64,000 bases of DNA from Proteles cristata cristata (taxonomy: Eukaryota > Chordata > Mammalia > Carnivora > Hyaenidae), in contig JAESUZ010002392.1 in NCBI GenBank assembly GCA_017311185.1, positions 930,001-994,000 on the forward strand, read 5' to 3'. Of this stretch, positions 1 through 12,959 are shown piece by piece (position 1 is the stretch's first letter; each line of letters opens with the position of its first letter). The notes beneath the pieces are model-generated. The model worked only from the letters and a program-made list of their open reading frames with translations, was not told where the DNA came from and searched no databases. A program made the translations under genes and the position numbers.

Positions 1-2099
1 GTCATGCAATTTAAAATGAAATAAAAAGGACTTTCTCCTTTACTTTTAAAATCAACAATCAAGCCATATATCTGTAACTCACAAACATTAGGGACTAGAA
101 TATACGTGCAGCAGTCAGTGCCCAACTGTCTCATTTTGTTACAATAAATGAAAAAAGAAAATGAGCAAGACTTAAGAAGCAGGATTATAATTAAGCTACA
201 TTGATCCAAACACCCACGTCTTCTGTTTATATATTGGACATCCTGGACATGATTGAAATGCTAGAAACAAAACCGAGGAGAGAGATCTGCACGTGATAGT
301 AATTTGGCCACAGAGGGAGATAAATGAATAAGTGGGTCTTTGAAAGATCACAGCGGTCAGAATTAGCAAGAAATGGTTGCAGTTGTGGATTGCAGTATCG
401 GAGTTAGGAAGATCTAATGACTTGATTACTCATTTCTTTTTTATTACTATTATTTTTAAGTCTCCTAACAATAACATTTCCTAGCCTGGAAATGTTACCT
501 TTGTTCTTATTTCATTCCGAGTCTGATACTTAAGTAGGGATTCTACTGAGTTACACAGCCCTAGCACCTTCGAGGGGGAATTTGTTGACGTGAAATTTGG
601 GTGGCTACGGTGTGTTAGCTTTTTCTGTCACTATTCATTTAGATTTTCAGTTCATTGAAACATAGTAAGTGCTGGTTTCCTATAAAAAGGCTCTTAGATT
701 CCTTTTATGAAAAAAGAGAAAAAAGACGGAATAAACTTTGGGCCTGCTGAGAAATTTTGGAATTCTATTTTCTGGGTGATAAAGTAGTGAATTGAATTGA
801 TATATCAAAAGCATCAGCCACCCCGCCCTCCTTCCCTCCACCACATCTCTGTTTAACAGTTCTGTGTCCTCTGCTCCCGTCTTCAGATATATGGAGGCAA
901 GGAAGGAGCAGAAAGAGAATTAAAAGAACAAAGTCCTTTAGGAGACATGTTGCCTTAGAATCATTGGATTCACGTAGTGTTCTATATGCAAGGACACTTT
1001 CCTTTATACTGTGTATACTGTAGAGAGAATCAAGAATTACCCTACCAAAGCTCCTTCATTATTCTGCCAAGGTATCATAGTCAAAGGAGGCACCTGAATT
1101 TTCAGAGATGTAACAAGAAGTGCTGTTACACCCTCCTGCCCCTACTATTCAACCAATATTTGAACAAGGCAGCTGGAAATTTTGGGGTAAAGGGAATAAT
1201 TTTTCTGTTTCATATTATTAAATCCAAAATCTTTTCATTTGAATTTTATTAAAAGACTGGAGTGAGCATTTCCTTTAAAAGGTTCCAGAATGGGCCAGTT
1301 TGAATGTCAAAACCTTTCTCTGCTTATCAAGCATTTAACCATGATAAAGAAAGGATCGCTTTTAAGTCGCTGGGCCAGCATACCCCAGTGACACACAGGA
1401 ACTTCAAATAGCAGGAAAGTAATCTTTCAGTTCCACTGAGACAAAGTTTCCAGGAGAGAGGATAGGCTTATAAACTACTGATAGCAGCTCTGGGCTAGTT
1501 GGAGAGAGAGAGAGAATAAGCATATGGCCACAAAGAAGGATGGCTGTTTCTACCGGAGGAAAGGCTAGCCAGAAAGCGTTTCAGCTCAAAGTTTTCAAAC
1601 ATTAAATTACTGTGGTGCCTTTTCTGTCCTGTAGCTTTATGAATTTTGATATACTGCTCAAGAGATTTCCTATCATTAATCCTAGCCTGACCATACTGTT
1701 TAGGGTGGGGTGATATCTACTTCATAATACAGGGGGAGTTAAATCAATCGTGCTTTGAAAAATGATTTCCTGGAAATGCACATGTATCACCTTTCATCCA
1801 GTGTGTTTGTGAAAATGATTATTGTCACAAAAGTGTTCGATTTCCAGCCAAGCAAAGCAAGATGTATAGAGCTTAGCAGCTACTAAAATTAGATAGTGCT
1901 GGAATTTCACAGGGTTAGAAATTTAAATACTTTTAAATATCATACAGCTTTTGTTCTAAAATGTTATGTCTCTTCAACAATCGAGTGAAATATAGAGAAA
2001 GCCTTAAAACTCAGCATTAAATGGTCTTATTATGTATTTTTGCTTAAATGTTGAATACTACCATTTGCAAGGGCTGGAAGAACAAAAGCTGCAATCACA
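1..2099. other. Anonymous single-copy DNA
   Basis: No recognised repeat or coding signal, apart from a short (GA)n at 1,502-1,515. A minus-strand open frame of about 86 codons runs from an acceptor-like site at 262 to the window edge, but its composition is not protein-like. Confidence 0.6.
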
Positions 2100-2285
2100 G
2101 GGGCGTCCTTTGTGCCCAGTCCTGTGCTTTGCACTTTATATGCTTTATTAAATAATTGCATCCGGTCATTATTACTGTACCCGTTTTACAATTAAGCAAC
2201 TGAGAAGTGCAATGTTTGAGCAACTTGCCCAACCTAAATGATTCAGAATCTAAACTCTGATCCATCTCTGCTCTTCTGCCACAAT
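2100..2285 (+). mobile_element. MIR
   Basis: tgtgctttgcactttatatg, tactgtacccgttttacaat, taagcaactgagaagtgcaa and gagcaacttgcccaacctaa follow the MIR core in order. Confidence 0.68.
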
Positions 2286-2289
2286 TGAA

Positions 2290-4570
2290 CTTCTTAAAAG
2301 AGTTTCACTCACTTTATAGCTAGGAGAGTCCCCTTCATCATCCCTGAGCAAACGTCATCTCCCCTAGCACTAACCCCTCCCCCCTCACCCCCATTTGTCT
2401 TCATTTGCTTAGCCATGAAGAACTCAAACAGAAATGCCAAGAAAACAGTGTCTAGGTCATTTATTGGCAGCTATGGTTTTGGTTTACTGCTTCCTGCTAC
2501 TCAGCCCTTCCGCTTCTCCAAAGACAGCCAGTGGGTTCTGGCACTTACTCTTCTTTCCTAGTTGCTCTGATGCTCTGTGATTGAAACTAGCAGCTCCATG
2601 GTGACCAGGAAAAACAAACGAGCCCCATAGCCCATACCAGCCCTGGGAGCACTGACTGAACAGATTTTGAAAAGGAGTGAACTCTGTTTAGCTCCAGAGT
2701 TCCATCTGGAAATTGGCACTGATAGTTATATTAGCAGCATGTCCTGCCTGCCTTCCACCCAAGGATTCTGCAGCACCAGGCAAATGTTCAATCGTTCTGG
2801 ACTTCTCTCAGAAACATGTGAGCATTATGATATTATGATACTTATTTTAATGACGGGGACTCCCAGGCTCACGGGGAGAAGTTACGATGCACAAATTCCC
2901 ATCTCAGGGTCAGTTAACTACAGAGCAGAATTGGAAGGACATTCTTGCTTCAAAAATATACCCAGTTAAAGAGAGCTACAAGAATCTAGGTTTGGTTTAA
3001 GAGAATTTTAAAGCCACAGCTAGAAGAACAAGGAAATATGAAAGCCTGTCTAGAAGACTATATTAATTTTGATCCTACTCAACCAAGAAAAGTGAGGCCT
3101 CAGAATAGAAATACCAGCGAATCTTATTTTTATTTAACAATATCCTTCCCTGGAAGCATATGGACACAAAACACAGCTATGCAAAACCTTCTGAGCTTTC
3201 TTAGAGAGGGATTGAATAAATTGCTCTGGAGGTATATTTTCAAGGGAATGAGCTAGGATACCTCCAGATATAAATGGATCACTCAATCCATTAATCAATT
3301 GGTAGTGCTATATTTCTAAGAATAAAGGAGTTGTGAGATATTGAGAGACCCATCAATCTATTGTCCTGGTACTTTTTTACGAAGATAATCTTTATTTTTC
3401 TCAGTGCTGTTCTTGTAAACTCAGGCTTTGAGATCGGGGATTTTCCTGGACTCTAGAAAGCTTCTCAGTAGCCTGGCTTGAGGGGGGCAGAAAGATCAAA
3501 TGATCTTGTGACTGTTTTGGAAACTAGCCATAAAAGACTAATTTCTAGAAGATGGGGAAGAGTAAATAAGAAATATTTTGCTTTTTGAGTGTTTAATATC
3601 TAATTGAATAAAATCAGATGAAACCTTAATGATTACTTTTCTTTTGTGTTGAATATTCATATTTGGTATCAAAGCAGGACCAAAATTTAAATTTTCTCTA
3701 GGTTCAACTGAAGTTGTTTTCTACTTCCTGCTATTAAATTAGAGCTCCCAGAAATGCAAGAAACTCATGCACTTAGTGAAATGGTTTCCAAACATTTTTC
3801 ATTAAGTGCTGCATCCTAAAAAACGTTTCAAGACCACACCCCAATGCTTGAATATTTATAAAGTACATTCAGAATAATAGAAAAAATGAAGGAAGAGATG
3901 ACAAGTATTTTAAGATAAATTTTATTTTACTTAGTAGTAGTGCATTGTTAATGATAATAAATGTCAATTTCCAATAGACGATTTCTTTTGCTGATGCCTT
4001 CTTATCAGCCCTTACTGTTTTAATGACTTAGTTATGGCAGACAAGGAGTTCATCTAACAAATCGAGAATGCGCCAGTGCTGGCATTTTCTTATTTTCTTA
4101 AACCTCTGTGTTTTGAAGGCCATATTCAATTCATGGTTTCTTTGTAGGAATTCTTTCAAGGCACTTGTTTATTTTATGAGTTCTTTTTGAAAATGACATT
4201 CCATAATTCATAAATAATCATAGAATACAGAGGCCAAACAAGGGCACCATGTCAGTCCTTCCATACCGTGCATACCCCGTTTTTTCCCAGGAGAAATAGG
4301 GTGACTTTTTTCCCTAGAAGGTGAATGAATAGCAATACAGAGATCAGTTAAAATCGTGAGTGTCAGTCTGTACTTTAAATATTGGTAAAACTTAATTTCT
4401 TTTTTTAAAATTGGGTTTTATGAGTGCACACACACACTAATGCAACTACATATGTTTTTATCCCACATCTCAACAGTTAGTAACACGCGCATTCTCAGTT
4501 GTAGAGATTTCACTTTGGAGACTGTTCCCCAAGTATAATGACAGTAATGCTATCAGCAGTAGCATAAATA
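2290..4570. other. Anonymous DNA between two MIRs
   Basis: Small ORFs at 2,667-2,969 and 3,038-3,256 have no recognisable domain. A stretch near 3,780-3,860 (atggtttccaaacatttttc) vaguely resembles the end of an old DNA transposon. Nothing else seen. Confidence 0.55.
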
Positions 4571-4574
4571 AAAC

Positions 4575-4795
4575 AAAAAATACTGTTTAACAAGCACTTG
4601 CTAAATGGCAAGAACTAAGCTAGGCAATTACATGAATTCAATTCTTACAGTTTCCCAGGAAGTGGTTTTATTGCTGAGGCTTAAAAAGAGAATAATTAGG
4701 CCCAGAGTGCTTGGGTGATTTACCCAAGGTCACACAGTATTTAGTGTCTGAGCAGGATCAAAATATCTTGTAATCCATGAGACTATATGTGTTCT
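4575..4795 (+). mobile_element. MIR
   Basis: caagcacttgctaaatggca, attcttacagtttcccagga, gatttacccaaggtcacaca and gtgtctgagcaggatcaaaa follow the MIR core. Confidence 0.72.
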
Positions 4796-6056
4796 GGAAA
4801 ACAGTACTTAGCTGAGAATAGGCCTCTTCCCTTCACAGACTCCTCTTCAATGGAGGGCCATCTTTTTGTGATTTCCGAGTCAGGAATCCTGCCCCTTCTA
4901 AATCTGTCCAACTACCTGTTGCAGTTGGAATTTCCTTAACACAGATTAAACTTTTACTTTCACGATTAAAAAAATGGTAACTTTCAGACGGACTTATTTA
5001 CACTACCATGCGAATGAGAGATACCTGATCCCATCTTCCACTAGTGAAGAACAGAGGAAAATGCAGGGCCAGAGGCTTTTGGGTACTAAAGGCTGGAGTA
5101 AGTGCCAGAGAGCCTAAACGAACACAAATGGAAGATTTGGATGCTTGAATACAATTTGTGCCTGCTTCCCACTTTTGCCTCAAGCCAGATCTACAAAGCA
5201 AATATGTTGGAAATTCTATGTCCTTTTATATCTGTTTTCTTGTCCTATGTTATTTGTCTTTCTGTGTAAACCTCTGGTCACCCTGGACTCTTGACTCTTT
5301 TATTTCCTTTATCCAAAGGGCATCAGCCTGCTAGCTTCTGTGGCTCTGTGGCTTCTCCACTGAGTTTTCATCAAATTCCTCTTGCCCTTTTTGTCCCCTT
5401 GTCTTCTGGGTGCATGGGAAGGTTTCTTCTAATTTTAGATCCAAATTAATTTGCATTTCCCACAAACCTGATATTTGTCTCACTTCTCTTATAAATTATT
5501 TACACTGGAAGGGCTGGATCTTGAAACTGAAACTAAAAATACTGTTACTTTCATGTGTTGATTTTTAAATGGATGCATAGATTATATTTTACTCCCTACG
5601 TATTTTTTTCCCCACCATTTGCCATTGCCGATGTGACTGCCTGATCTTCCTATTATGATTGGAAAGGGTATGGCATTCTTCACATTGATCTCTCAGTCAG
5701 ACTTTTTTCATCCAACAAATAGTGTTCAAAGGATCTACCTGGTAGACTCAGCAGGGGTTATATAAGAGAAAGACAAAACTTGCTACAATCTAGAACTTTT
5801 CTAGAGGAAAGCCTATTGCAAAAGCAAAGTTCACTGAATGCCCTAGGAGGGAACAAAGTGCTTAGTTTCTAAGGAGGGAACAATCACATTTGATTGGGAA
5901 CATCAGGTGAATGTAGGATGAACATACTAGAGGTACCTCCTGTTATGGCTTCTTAGCTCTCCACAAACCCCCCAGAGCACAAAGGTCCACCATTTTCTAC
6001 ATGCTAACGCTTGACCCTTTATCTTAGAAAGTTGGTTGAAACAAGGGAGGGTACTT

Positions 6057-6102
6057 GATTCAAGGTAGAGCCATAAACTCGATTCAAGGTACAGCCATAA
6101 GC
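6057..6102. repeat. 24-bp tandem duplication
   Basis: gattcaaggtagagccataa (plus actc) is followed directly by gattcaaggtacagccataa (plus gc), with one or two differences. Confidence 0.9.
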
Positions 6103-6194
6103 ATTGTTTCCTCCCCCCCCCCAACCCCCAATTTCTGTTATTTCAAACTGAGCAGCAAAAACTAGAAGTTGTTTGAAGTGGAACCATACAATCA

Positions 6195-6345
6195 GTCCTG
6201 GAGTTAAGTACCCAAGCTCTCATACCAGTTTGAGTTCAGTGCCTTGCTCTGCCACTGACCAGCAATGGAATCTTGGGAAATTTATTTAACCTCTCATCTC
6301 TAGTTATTTAATTTGGAAAACAGGAAAAATAATGTGAACTTTCTC
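6195..6345 (-). mobile_element. MIR, antisense
   Basis: gccttgctctgccactgacc, agcaatggaatcttgggaaa and tttaacctctcatctctagt are the reverse complement of the MIR core. Confidence 0.68.
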
Positions 6346-6929
6346 AAATAACTGGTCAAAAATGTAGAAAAGGGAAATCATTTAAAGAGTGATATATTAT
6401 ATATTCAATAGATTTTATATTTTAAGATTATTATGGCTGTCATTTTTATCATTAAGGAGATACCTTCTGAACATCATGGATAGGGCAGATAGTTCCCTGA
6501 AGCAATCCTACCTTGCCCCCTTCATCAGGGATTGGTTAATCATCAACTCCTTTCAAGGTCTCTCAATAGTTTCTTTGTGGGGAAAAAAAAGTAACTTTTT
6601 TGCTGAAGTTATTCTGGATTGATTTTTTTTTTTTTTTTTTTTGCTACTGGAAACTGAAAAAAATATCTACATCTCCTAACATAATGGAATATATCTTGAA
6701 TTTTTCTTTATTTAAAATTTTCTTTTTGGCTCTTGCTATTGTTTATTCCTTGTGGTCATTTTCAGGACATTAAAAATTTTTTTAATTCAATTTTCTCCAC
6801 ATTTTGGGTGTATATCCACATACATTAGTAAAATGTGTTAACTTTATAAACTTTGTGACACAGATGGCAAAATAAAATAAAAAACAAAAACAGATGGCTG
6901 CAGATGACCTAAATCTGTAACAGAAACTT

Positions 6930-6982
6930 ACGCATGTGTATGTATATGTAGATGTATGTATGTATATATAGATATATACACA
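6930..6982. repeat. ATGT/TA-rich simple repeat
   Basis: gcatgtgtatgtatatgtag, atgtatgtatgtatatatag: imperfect tetranucleotide repeats. Confidence 0.85.
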
Positions 6983-7383
6983 GAGGGAGAGACCACATTC
7001 TATATATCATTCAAAATTAGAAGTTTCCTTATGCTGCACTTCCATGAAAGCCTTACGTTATTCAGAAAGGAAAATACTTATGATGTTCAGAGTGATCCAC
7101 ATACGATTGCCTTTGAAAAGTGGTCAGGTGATATGGCTAGAAGATGAAAAATAGCAGATAGGAAATAGTCAATTTACATACACACACCTGCACACATGCA
7201 CAAATCGTCTAATGAAATAAACCTTATAGTTATTCTATGGAATTGTATTTTTGTCCTAGTATATACACCTTCAATAGTTACAATAGTTGCACAGAATCCT
7301 ACAAGTAGAAGCAGCCCTCTGGTTGAATGTACATGAAATAACTGAACCAACCACTTGTTATTTTAACTAGGTATTACTATATC

Positions 7384-7431
7384 CTTCATAAAGGAGTCAT
7401 TCCTTCATAATTATGAAATTCCTTTATGAAG
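7384..7431. repeat. Nested inverted repeat
   Basis: Outer arms cttcataaagga (7,384-7,395) and tcctttatgaag (7,420-7,431) are exact reverse complements. The loop contains a second perfect palindrome, ttcataattatgaa (7,404-7,417). Confidence 0.9.
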
Positions 7432-7730
7432 TAGTCCAGACCTGTCTTTATCATATGCTTGCCCACAGTTTTCTTTTTTTTCCTTGTTCATTAATTTGTC
7501 TAGACCTGGCTTTAGGTTTTATCAAAAATGATAACCAAAACACAGTAAGAAATTAAAAGCATGGAGTTTACATTTATCATGAGATAATTCTTATTGGACA
7601 AATACTCTTGAAGAGAATTTCCTGCTGTTTAAAAAACAAACAATAAAAACAAAACCAAGGTCAACCATTATAGTTGTGTTAGTACTCTTTTTGTGGTAAT
7701 GGGGGAAAAAACCCAACTTAAGAATAGATA

Positions 7731-7885
7731 GGGGTGCCTGGGTGGCTTAGTTGGTTAAGCATCTGACTCAGCTTTAGCTTAGGTCATGATCTTCCATTTG
7801 TGAGTTCGAGCCCCACATCAGACTCTGTGCCGATGGTGTAGAGCCTGCTTGGGTTTCTGTCTTCTTCTCTCTCTGCCCCTCCCCT

Positions 7886-7920
<35 letters not shown>

Positions 7921-7947
7921 ATAAATAAATAAAAATAAACTAAAAAA
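7731..7947 (+). mobile_element. Felid tRNA-Lys SINE
   Basis: Complete element: head ggggtgcctgggtggcttag, then ggtcatgatcttccatttgt, gttcgagccccacatcagac, a CT microsatellite (7,880-7,917) and an aataaataaataaaaataaa tail. The flanks aagaatagata (7,720-7,730) and aagagtagtta (7,948-7,958) form an imperfect target duplication. The antisense ORF of alternating Arg-Glu is the CT tract read backwards. Confidence 0.95.
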
Positions 7948-7959
7948 AAGAGTAGTTAA

Positions 7960-10160
7960 AATAAAAATGAGATTTATTGGCATTAATGATTTTAAAGCCC
8001 ATATGGCTGCATTGAGCTCCACTAGATTGAGATGGTGAACACAGTGACCAAGGTCACCTCCTACCTCTGCTCTGCTGTCTCACCTGCCAGAGTTACCCTG
8101 ACTCTGTGCAGTTATTCTGTCCCCCTGGGGTTGCTACTGAATGGACCACAGTGAGATGTTGTCTGAAAAAGGGTTGGGTAGAGATAGAGGCTATGGACTG
8201 AAATACTGTGACAGAGATCATTAACTTAAACCTTAAGTTTCCTTTTTCCATTCCTTTTTTTTTTTTTTTTTTTTTTGCTTCCATATACACATGGAGATCA
8301 TGAAATAAAAATAGCTGCCATTTGTCAAATGTGTATTCAGCCCCCAGTATGATGCTAGATCTTTGGGGCGCATGTGGGAGTTAATGAAGATGAATAGGTG
8401 ATATGTAGTATTAAAGGAATTCAAGTGGAGAAGCCAGAAGGTCAATGCTTCCTCTGGACCTGGCGCATTCACCCTAGGAAGGCCAGTAAAGATTATTCGG
8501 AACTCAGAGTTGCTGGCTGTGTCCCTCTCACTCTGTGTCTACAGCGCACCCTCTCTTCTCCAGCCTTTTCCCAGGACACTGAAGCCACATCCCTCTTAAT
8601 GTAGCCACAGTTTCCATAGAAATTCCAGATGGAGAAACCATTAAGTATATATTGAGCAAAATAATAATTAACATTTTAAATTCCCATCTGAAAAAGGAAA
8701 CTTTCTTGATGGTAATTTCTCTGTATAATGTCGGAGTTCATCGGATCACATAGCTTTTAGTTACAATGTTCAACACTTCATGTTTTGTTATTAAACCAGT
8801 GAGATATATTATTAAAAACACAAATTTCGTACTGGCCCAACACTCAACTTGTTGCTTTCAAACTGCCACAAGTTATGTGTAACTAAAAGAAAATAAATCC
8901 TTCCATAATGCATTTTAAATGGAATGTTAGAACAATTTCAACAAAGATGAAGTAGCATGTTGCTGCTAAAAAATGAAAATATTTTCACTCTGTAAGGATG
9001 TGGTTACCCTGGAACACACAAAATCCCATCTTAGACAATAAACTTACTCAGAAAGAAAATTTAGAGGGAGATCTTTTACTTCATGGGATAAAAAAAATTC
9101 AGATTTAAATGACTGCAACCAAAGGAAGTTTCTTCAAGTTAGCCAAACTCAAAGCGTTTGGCTTACAAGATGGATTAATTTTCTAAAGGAAACCACTTTT
9201 CTTTATATGGGATTCCTTTTGCATACACATTCAGAGCTTCAAAGGAACAATTTTGACTATATGAACCCATCAGTAGCATTTTCTCTGGATATATCTTTAT
9301 GCTGGTAAAAAACCTTATACCCCCCCCAACCTAAGGAATGTGGAATTACATTAAAATTAAAATTTTTTTTTTAATTTAGGACTGTCTGCCTTTTTTGGTA
9401 AAACTGCCAAATATTTCTTACCTTAAAACAGCAATGTGATATATGAGAAAGATGAAAGCCAGACCAAAGGCTACCTTGCTATGCAGAAATTTAAACATTT
9501 AGCACCATTTAATGGCTATAATCTGTCTATCTGGTATATTGTCCTATACATTAGGGCCTCTTGGGTTGGACTGCGTAGTTACAAGGCATGAAACCCTGGA
9601 AGACTGGCTTTCCTGCAAGGAAATGTTGACTCACTATGGTATTATATGGTCAGAGAGATTGTGGGAACCTAAGCCATATTCTAACCTGATAGGATAAACA
9701 AAATATTATATTAGAAGATTCAAATATTCATGAATCTCCTAAATTTGTTTCCTGGTCTTACATTTCAAGTGTTAGATTATCTGAATAATTCCATTTATAA
9801 CTTATTCTGGAGTTATTCTGTATTCTTCTCCATCACCCCCATGAAACCCCCGCCTCCCACCCCCATAGACCAATGGCAGGAGAGGCTCAGATTTTCGCTG
9901 AGTACAATACTGATCATAATCAAACACAAGCATGGCTTGTTGGCTGTTCTGTATTTCCATGCTGTGTAATGCTGAGGATTCACTAACCATGTGTCAGATG
10001 AACTTTGTTGTAGTTTGTGTTTGGATATAAAATAAAAATTGTTCACGTATGCTCTGACTTCGTAGTTCCTCACTTGAATAGCTCTGTTAATGGGCAGCCA
10101 CTTTAATAAATTAGAAGAGCTAATGTAACTTAAACGTTAGTTGGCTCAGTGTTCTGAACT
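7960..10160. other. Anonymous DNA with a long T tract
   Basis: T22 at 8,255-8,276 gives poly-lysine minus-strand ORFs that are artefacts. 8,600-9,700 is repeat-poor. No gene signal seen. Confidence 0.6.
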
Positions 10161-10164
10161 TTAT

Positions 10165-10300
10165 GGCATTAGAATGCAAGCTTTCACAGGGTAGACACTT
10201 TTGCCTGCTTTGTTACTTCCATGTCCTTTAAACTGTACAGTGCCTAGCACATAGTAGGTGCTCCATAAATACAGCTTGAACGAATGAGTAAATGAACTAC
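10165..10300 (+). mobile_element. L2 3' end
   Basis: agaatgcaagctttcacagg, then gtacagtgcctagcacatag, taggtgctccataaatacag and gaacgaatgagtaaatgaac: the standard L2 3' terminus. Confidence 0.75.
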
Positions 10301-10304
10301 ATAT

Positions 10305-12200
10305 AAGAGTAGTTTTGTTTTTGCAAGATCCACACGGAAAAGAATTATGAGGCAGTGCTAGGAAGTGTATTCCCGAACGGTCATTTATAAAATATATCAA
10401 ACTGAAGATAAAACAAGGGTTTCATTTCATTTACCAAAACTGATTAATAGTGACTTTCTTGGACCCTATGTTGAGAATTCCGCGGCTCATCCAAGCTCAG
10501 TGGCAAAGAGTACCATAATTTGTTGATGGTGTCTGCTGGAAAGGGTGGGCCACATGACAAATATTTGTTGTTTCTGCAATGCTTTCCCACCTTGCTGGAT
10601 GTATACTATTCAGACTTTGCCATTCTTAGGATAGCTTGTCATCTGATTGAATGAATTTAATCTTATAGATAGATATGTGTTGATCTTAAAGGTTTATACA
10701 GGTATTAATTCAATTTCCTTCTCTCTATAAGATTCTGTCATGTTTACATATGGCCAGAACAAAAATCTCTTTCTAAGAAATCCTATCTGCTGTAGAAACC
10801 TAGTTTCTACTTGATTGTGCAAAGGAGCATAAGATTCTGTCCTCTTCTTCCAGTTCCAGGAGAACATTAATGTAACACTCTCTCACCTATAACACAGTTC
10901 CAGGGCTTCTACTTCATTTTAGCATAATTTCAAGGTTCCAGGGTGCTTGTCCAAGTTTGTTGAAATGCACTTTCTTACAATGCATTTTCTCTATTTGCTT
11001 TGTTTTTGCCAGAAGGAACAAACCTGTTCTATGTTAAGGGGGAGGGGGGGACGGTCTTCCATACGTTCAGTTCTTGTAACCAAAACAAGTGATTAGGCCA
11101 TAGGTTGTCTGCTTGAGGAGAGGTTTATGTTTCTAATATTGCATAGCACACTTCTATCTAAGCAGATTGGAAGCAGAGCTGGGGTCAACAGGAAGGTTGG
11201 CAATTATGCTTAATTCAGATGGAGCCAATAAGCTATTGGCACCTTGGGAACAGCTGGCTGAAAATCCCAACTCCTTTAGAAGCATGGCCTTCCTTTTAGG
11301 TGGTAGCAAGTGATTCTAACAGGCTTTCTTGGCATTTCTAGACATATTGTGGGATGTGCTGCTGTTAAATTCTCAAGTCATGTTTGTGAATGTGCCACAC
11401 TGACACGGCTCATGGATTCCACTGCTGAACCAGTTCTGCCAACACATCTTAGCTCTGACCTGCTCAGTGATTCAGACTATTTATTCAGTCACAGGGTTGA
11501 GTCTCCTCTAAGTTAGAAAACTACCACTTAGGCAAAATATGGCAGATCACAGAGTGGTTTATAGCCATCTTAGCCTGTAAATTCAAACCAATATATATTT
11601 TTTTTTATCAGAATTAGATCAGTCCTGCCAGCTCAATTTTCCTTTAGCAAATGTTATTTCTGTGACACCCCGGTGTTTTTATTTCCACTGACATTGACTC
11701 AGACTATATAAAGCTATAGTACATCTGCACACTTTTGATATGAAGAATATTTTTCCTTTCTTTTTTGGGACTTAAATTTAATTTGTGTTTTAATTATACC
11801 ACGTATAAATGTGGCTTCAGTCTCCAGAATGGCCTCTATCCCTTTGCCACCCACAAGAGCAAAAACAGCCTGTGGGAAGTTTAATGGATCCAACTGGTTA
11901 AAAGATTAACCTGGGAACAAAGGCAGCCTGATCTACTCCCTGGTTTGTATTTGCAACAGCTCATAATGTTTATCTCACAAAAATGGGCTCCCCAGATGCC
12001 ACCAATCAGATATATTGACTGTGAAACTGATGCCTTTTATGGTCCTAGTAAGGTAGCCCCAGGGGCTTGTGGTATATAAGTAAATACTCCTCATGGGTCT
12101 ACCTGAATTCACATGTTGTTTTATTGGCATTGGAAGGGTGATCTTCATTCTGCTCTGCTCTTACAAGTAAAAGCAGCACCCAACTAACTTTCCCAGTTGT
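10305..12200. other. Anonymous DNA
   Basis: No recognised repeat. A small G-rich tract (ggaggggggg) is at 11,041-11,050. No convincing exon. Confidence 0.55.
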
Positions 12201-12204
12201 TACT

Positions 12205-12300
12205 AATATGCCGCTCTATGCTTCAGAATCATCTGGGGTGCTTGTTGGAAATACAAATTCTTGACCCTCACTATACCCCAGTGCTGCATTACAGGTCCAT
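12205..12300 (+). mobile_element. MER5A-type hAT-Charlie fragment
   Basis: cttcagaatcatctggggtg, cttgttggaaatacaaattc and accctcactataccccagtg match MER5A, a small non-autonomous hAT element. Confidence 0.65.
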
Positions 12301-12476
12301 AATTGCTGTCTTCAGTTAACATGGCCCCTAACTGTAGAAAGCCCAAAGAGGAAGATGAAGCTTCTTCATCTGATATGAACCAATACTGGATCTTGTTTTC
12401 TTCTTGGGATTGACATTCAGCCTTCATGCACAGACATAGCTATATAAACTAAGCTAAGCTATTAAAAGATATTTCC

Positions 12477-12499
12477 TTTTTTTTTTTTTTTTTTTTTTT
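12477..12499. repeat. T homopolymer (23 bp)
   Basis: Uninterrupted T run with no recognisable SINE attached. Similar T runs occur at 6,623-6,642, 8,255-8,276 and 37,918-37,938. Confidence 0.95.
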
Positions 12500-12959
12500 A
12501 AGAAAAGCAGACTTCCACACTCAGTGCCTTATCTGGATGTTTCTTGAGTCTTAGAAGCTTGACTACCCTGTGTTGTTCTACAGATGGACCTTGAGAGCTT
12601 GCATGGGAGCACAGCCACCCATATATCCTTGACTGAAGAACAGTCCTCCTCCATGAGGGAAGGTCATCTTCTTTGACCTAGCGCCCAGCTTTGGGAGGGA
12701 CACACGTGGAGCAGTGAGGGAGGAAGGGCACACCTGCCTAGTCAGTCAGTTAGCTGAGTCGACCCTGGCGGTCAATGAGGTGACAAATGCTGCAGCCAGA
12801 TCGCTCTCACATCCCTAAAAAATATTTCCAATCAAGTTGCTAAATAGCCACTTCCTGGAGTCTGCTGATTACGCTGTTTCCACACCAACTTCTCCCCTGG
12901 AATCCCTCAGGCCACTCTTCAACCCACACTCCAGCAACTAAATGGTTAATGGCAGGAAC

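Noticed and set aside
3780..3860. DNA-transposon-like end (atggtttccaaacatttttc)
   Set aside because: Only a short, weak resemblance; not enough to name an element.
7774..8022. Arg-Glu repeat protein on the minus strand
   Set aside because: It is the CT microsatellite of a SINE read in reverse.
8233..8472. Poly-lysine ORFs
   Set aside because: Produced by the T22 tract at 8,255-8,276.
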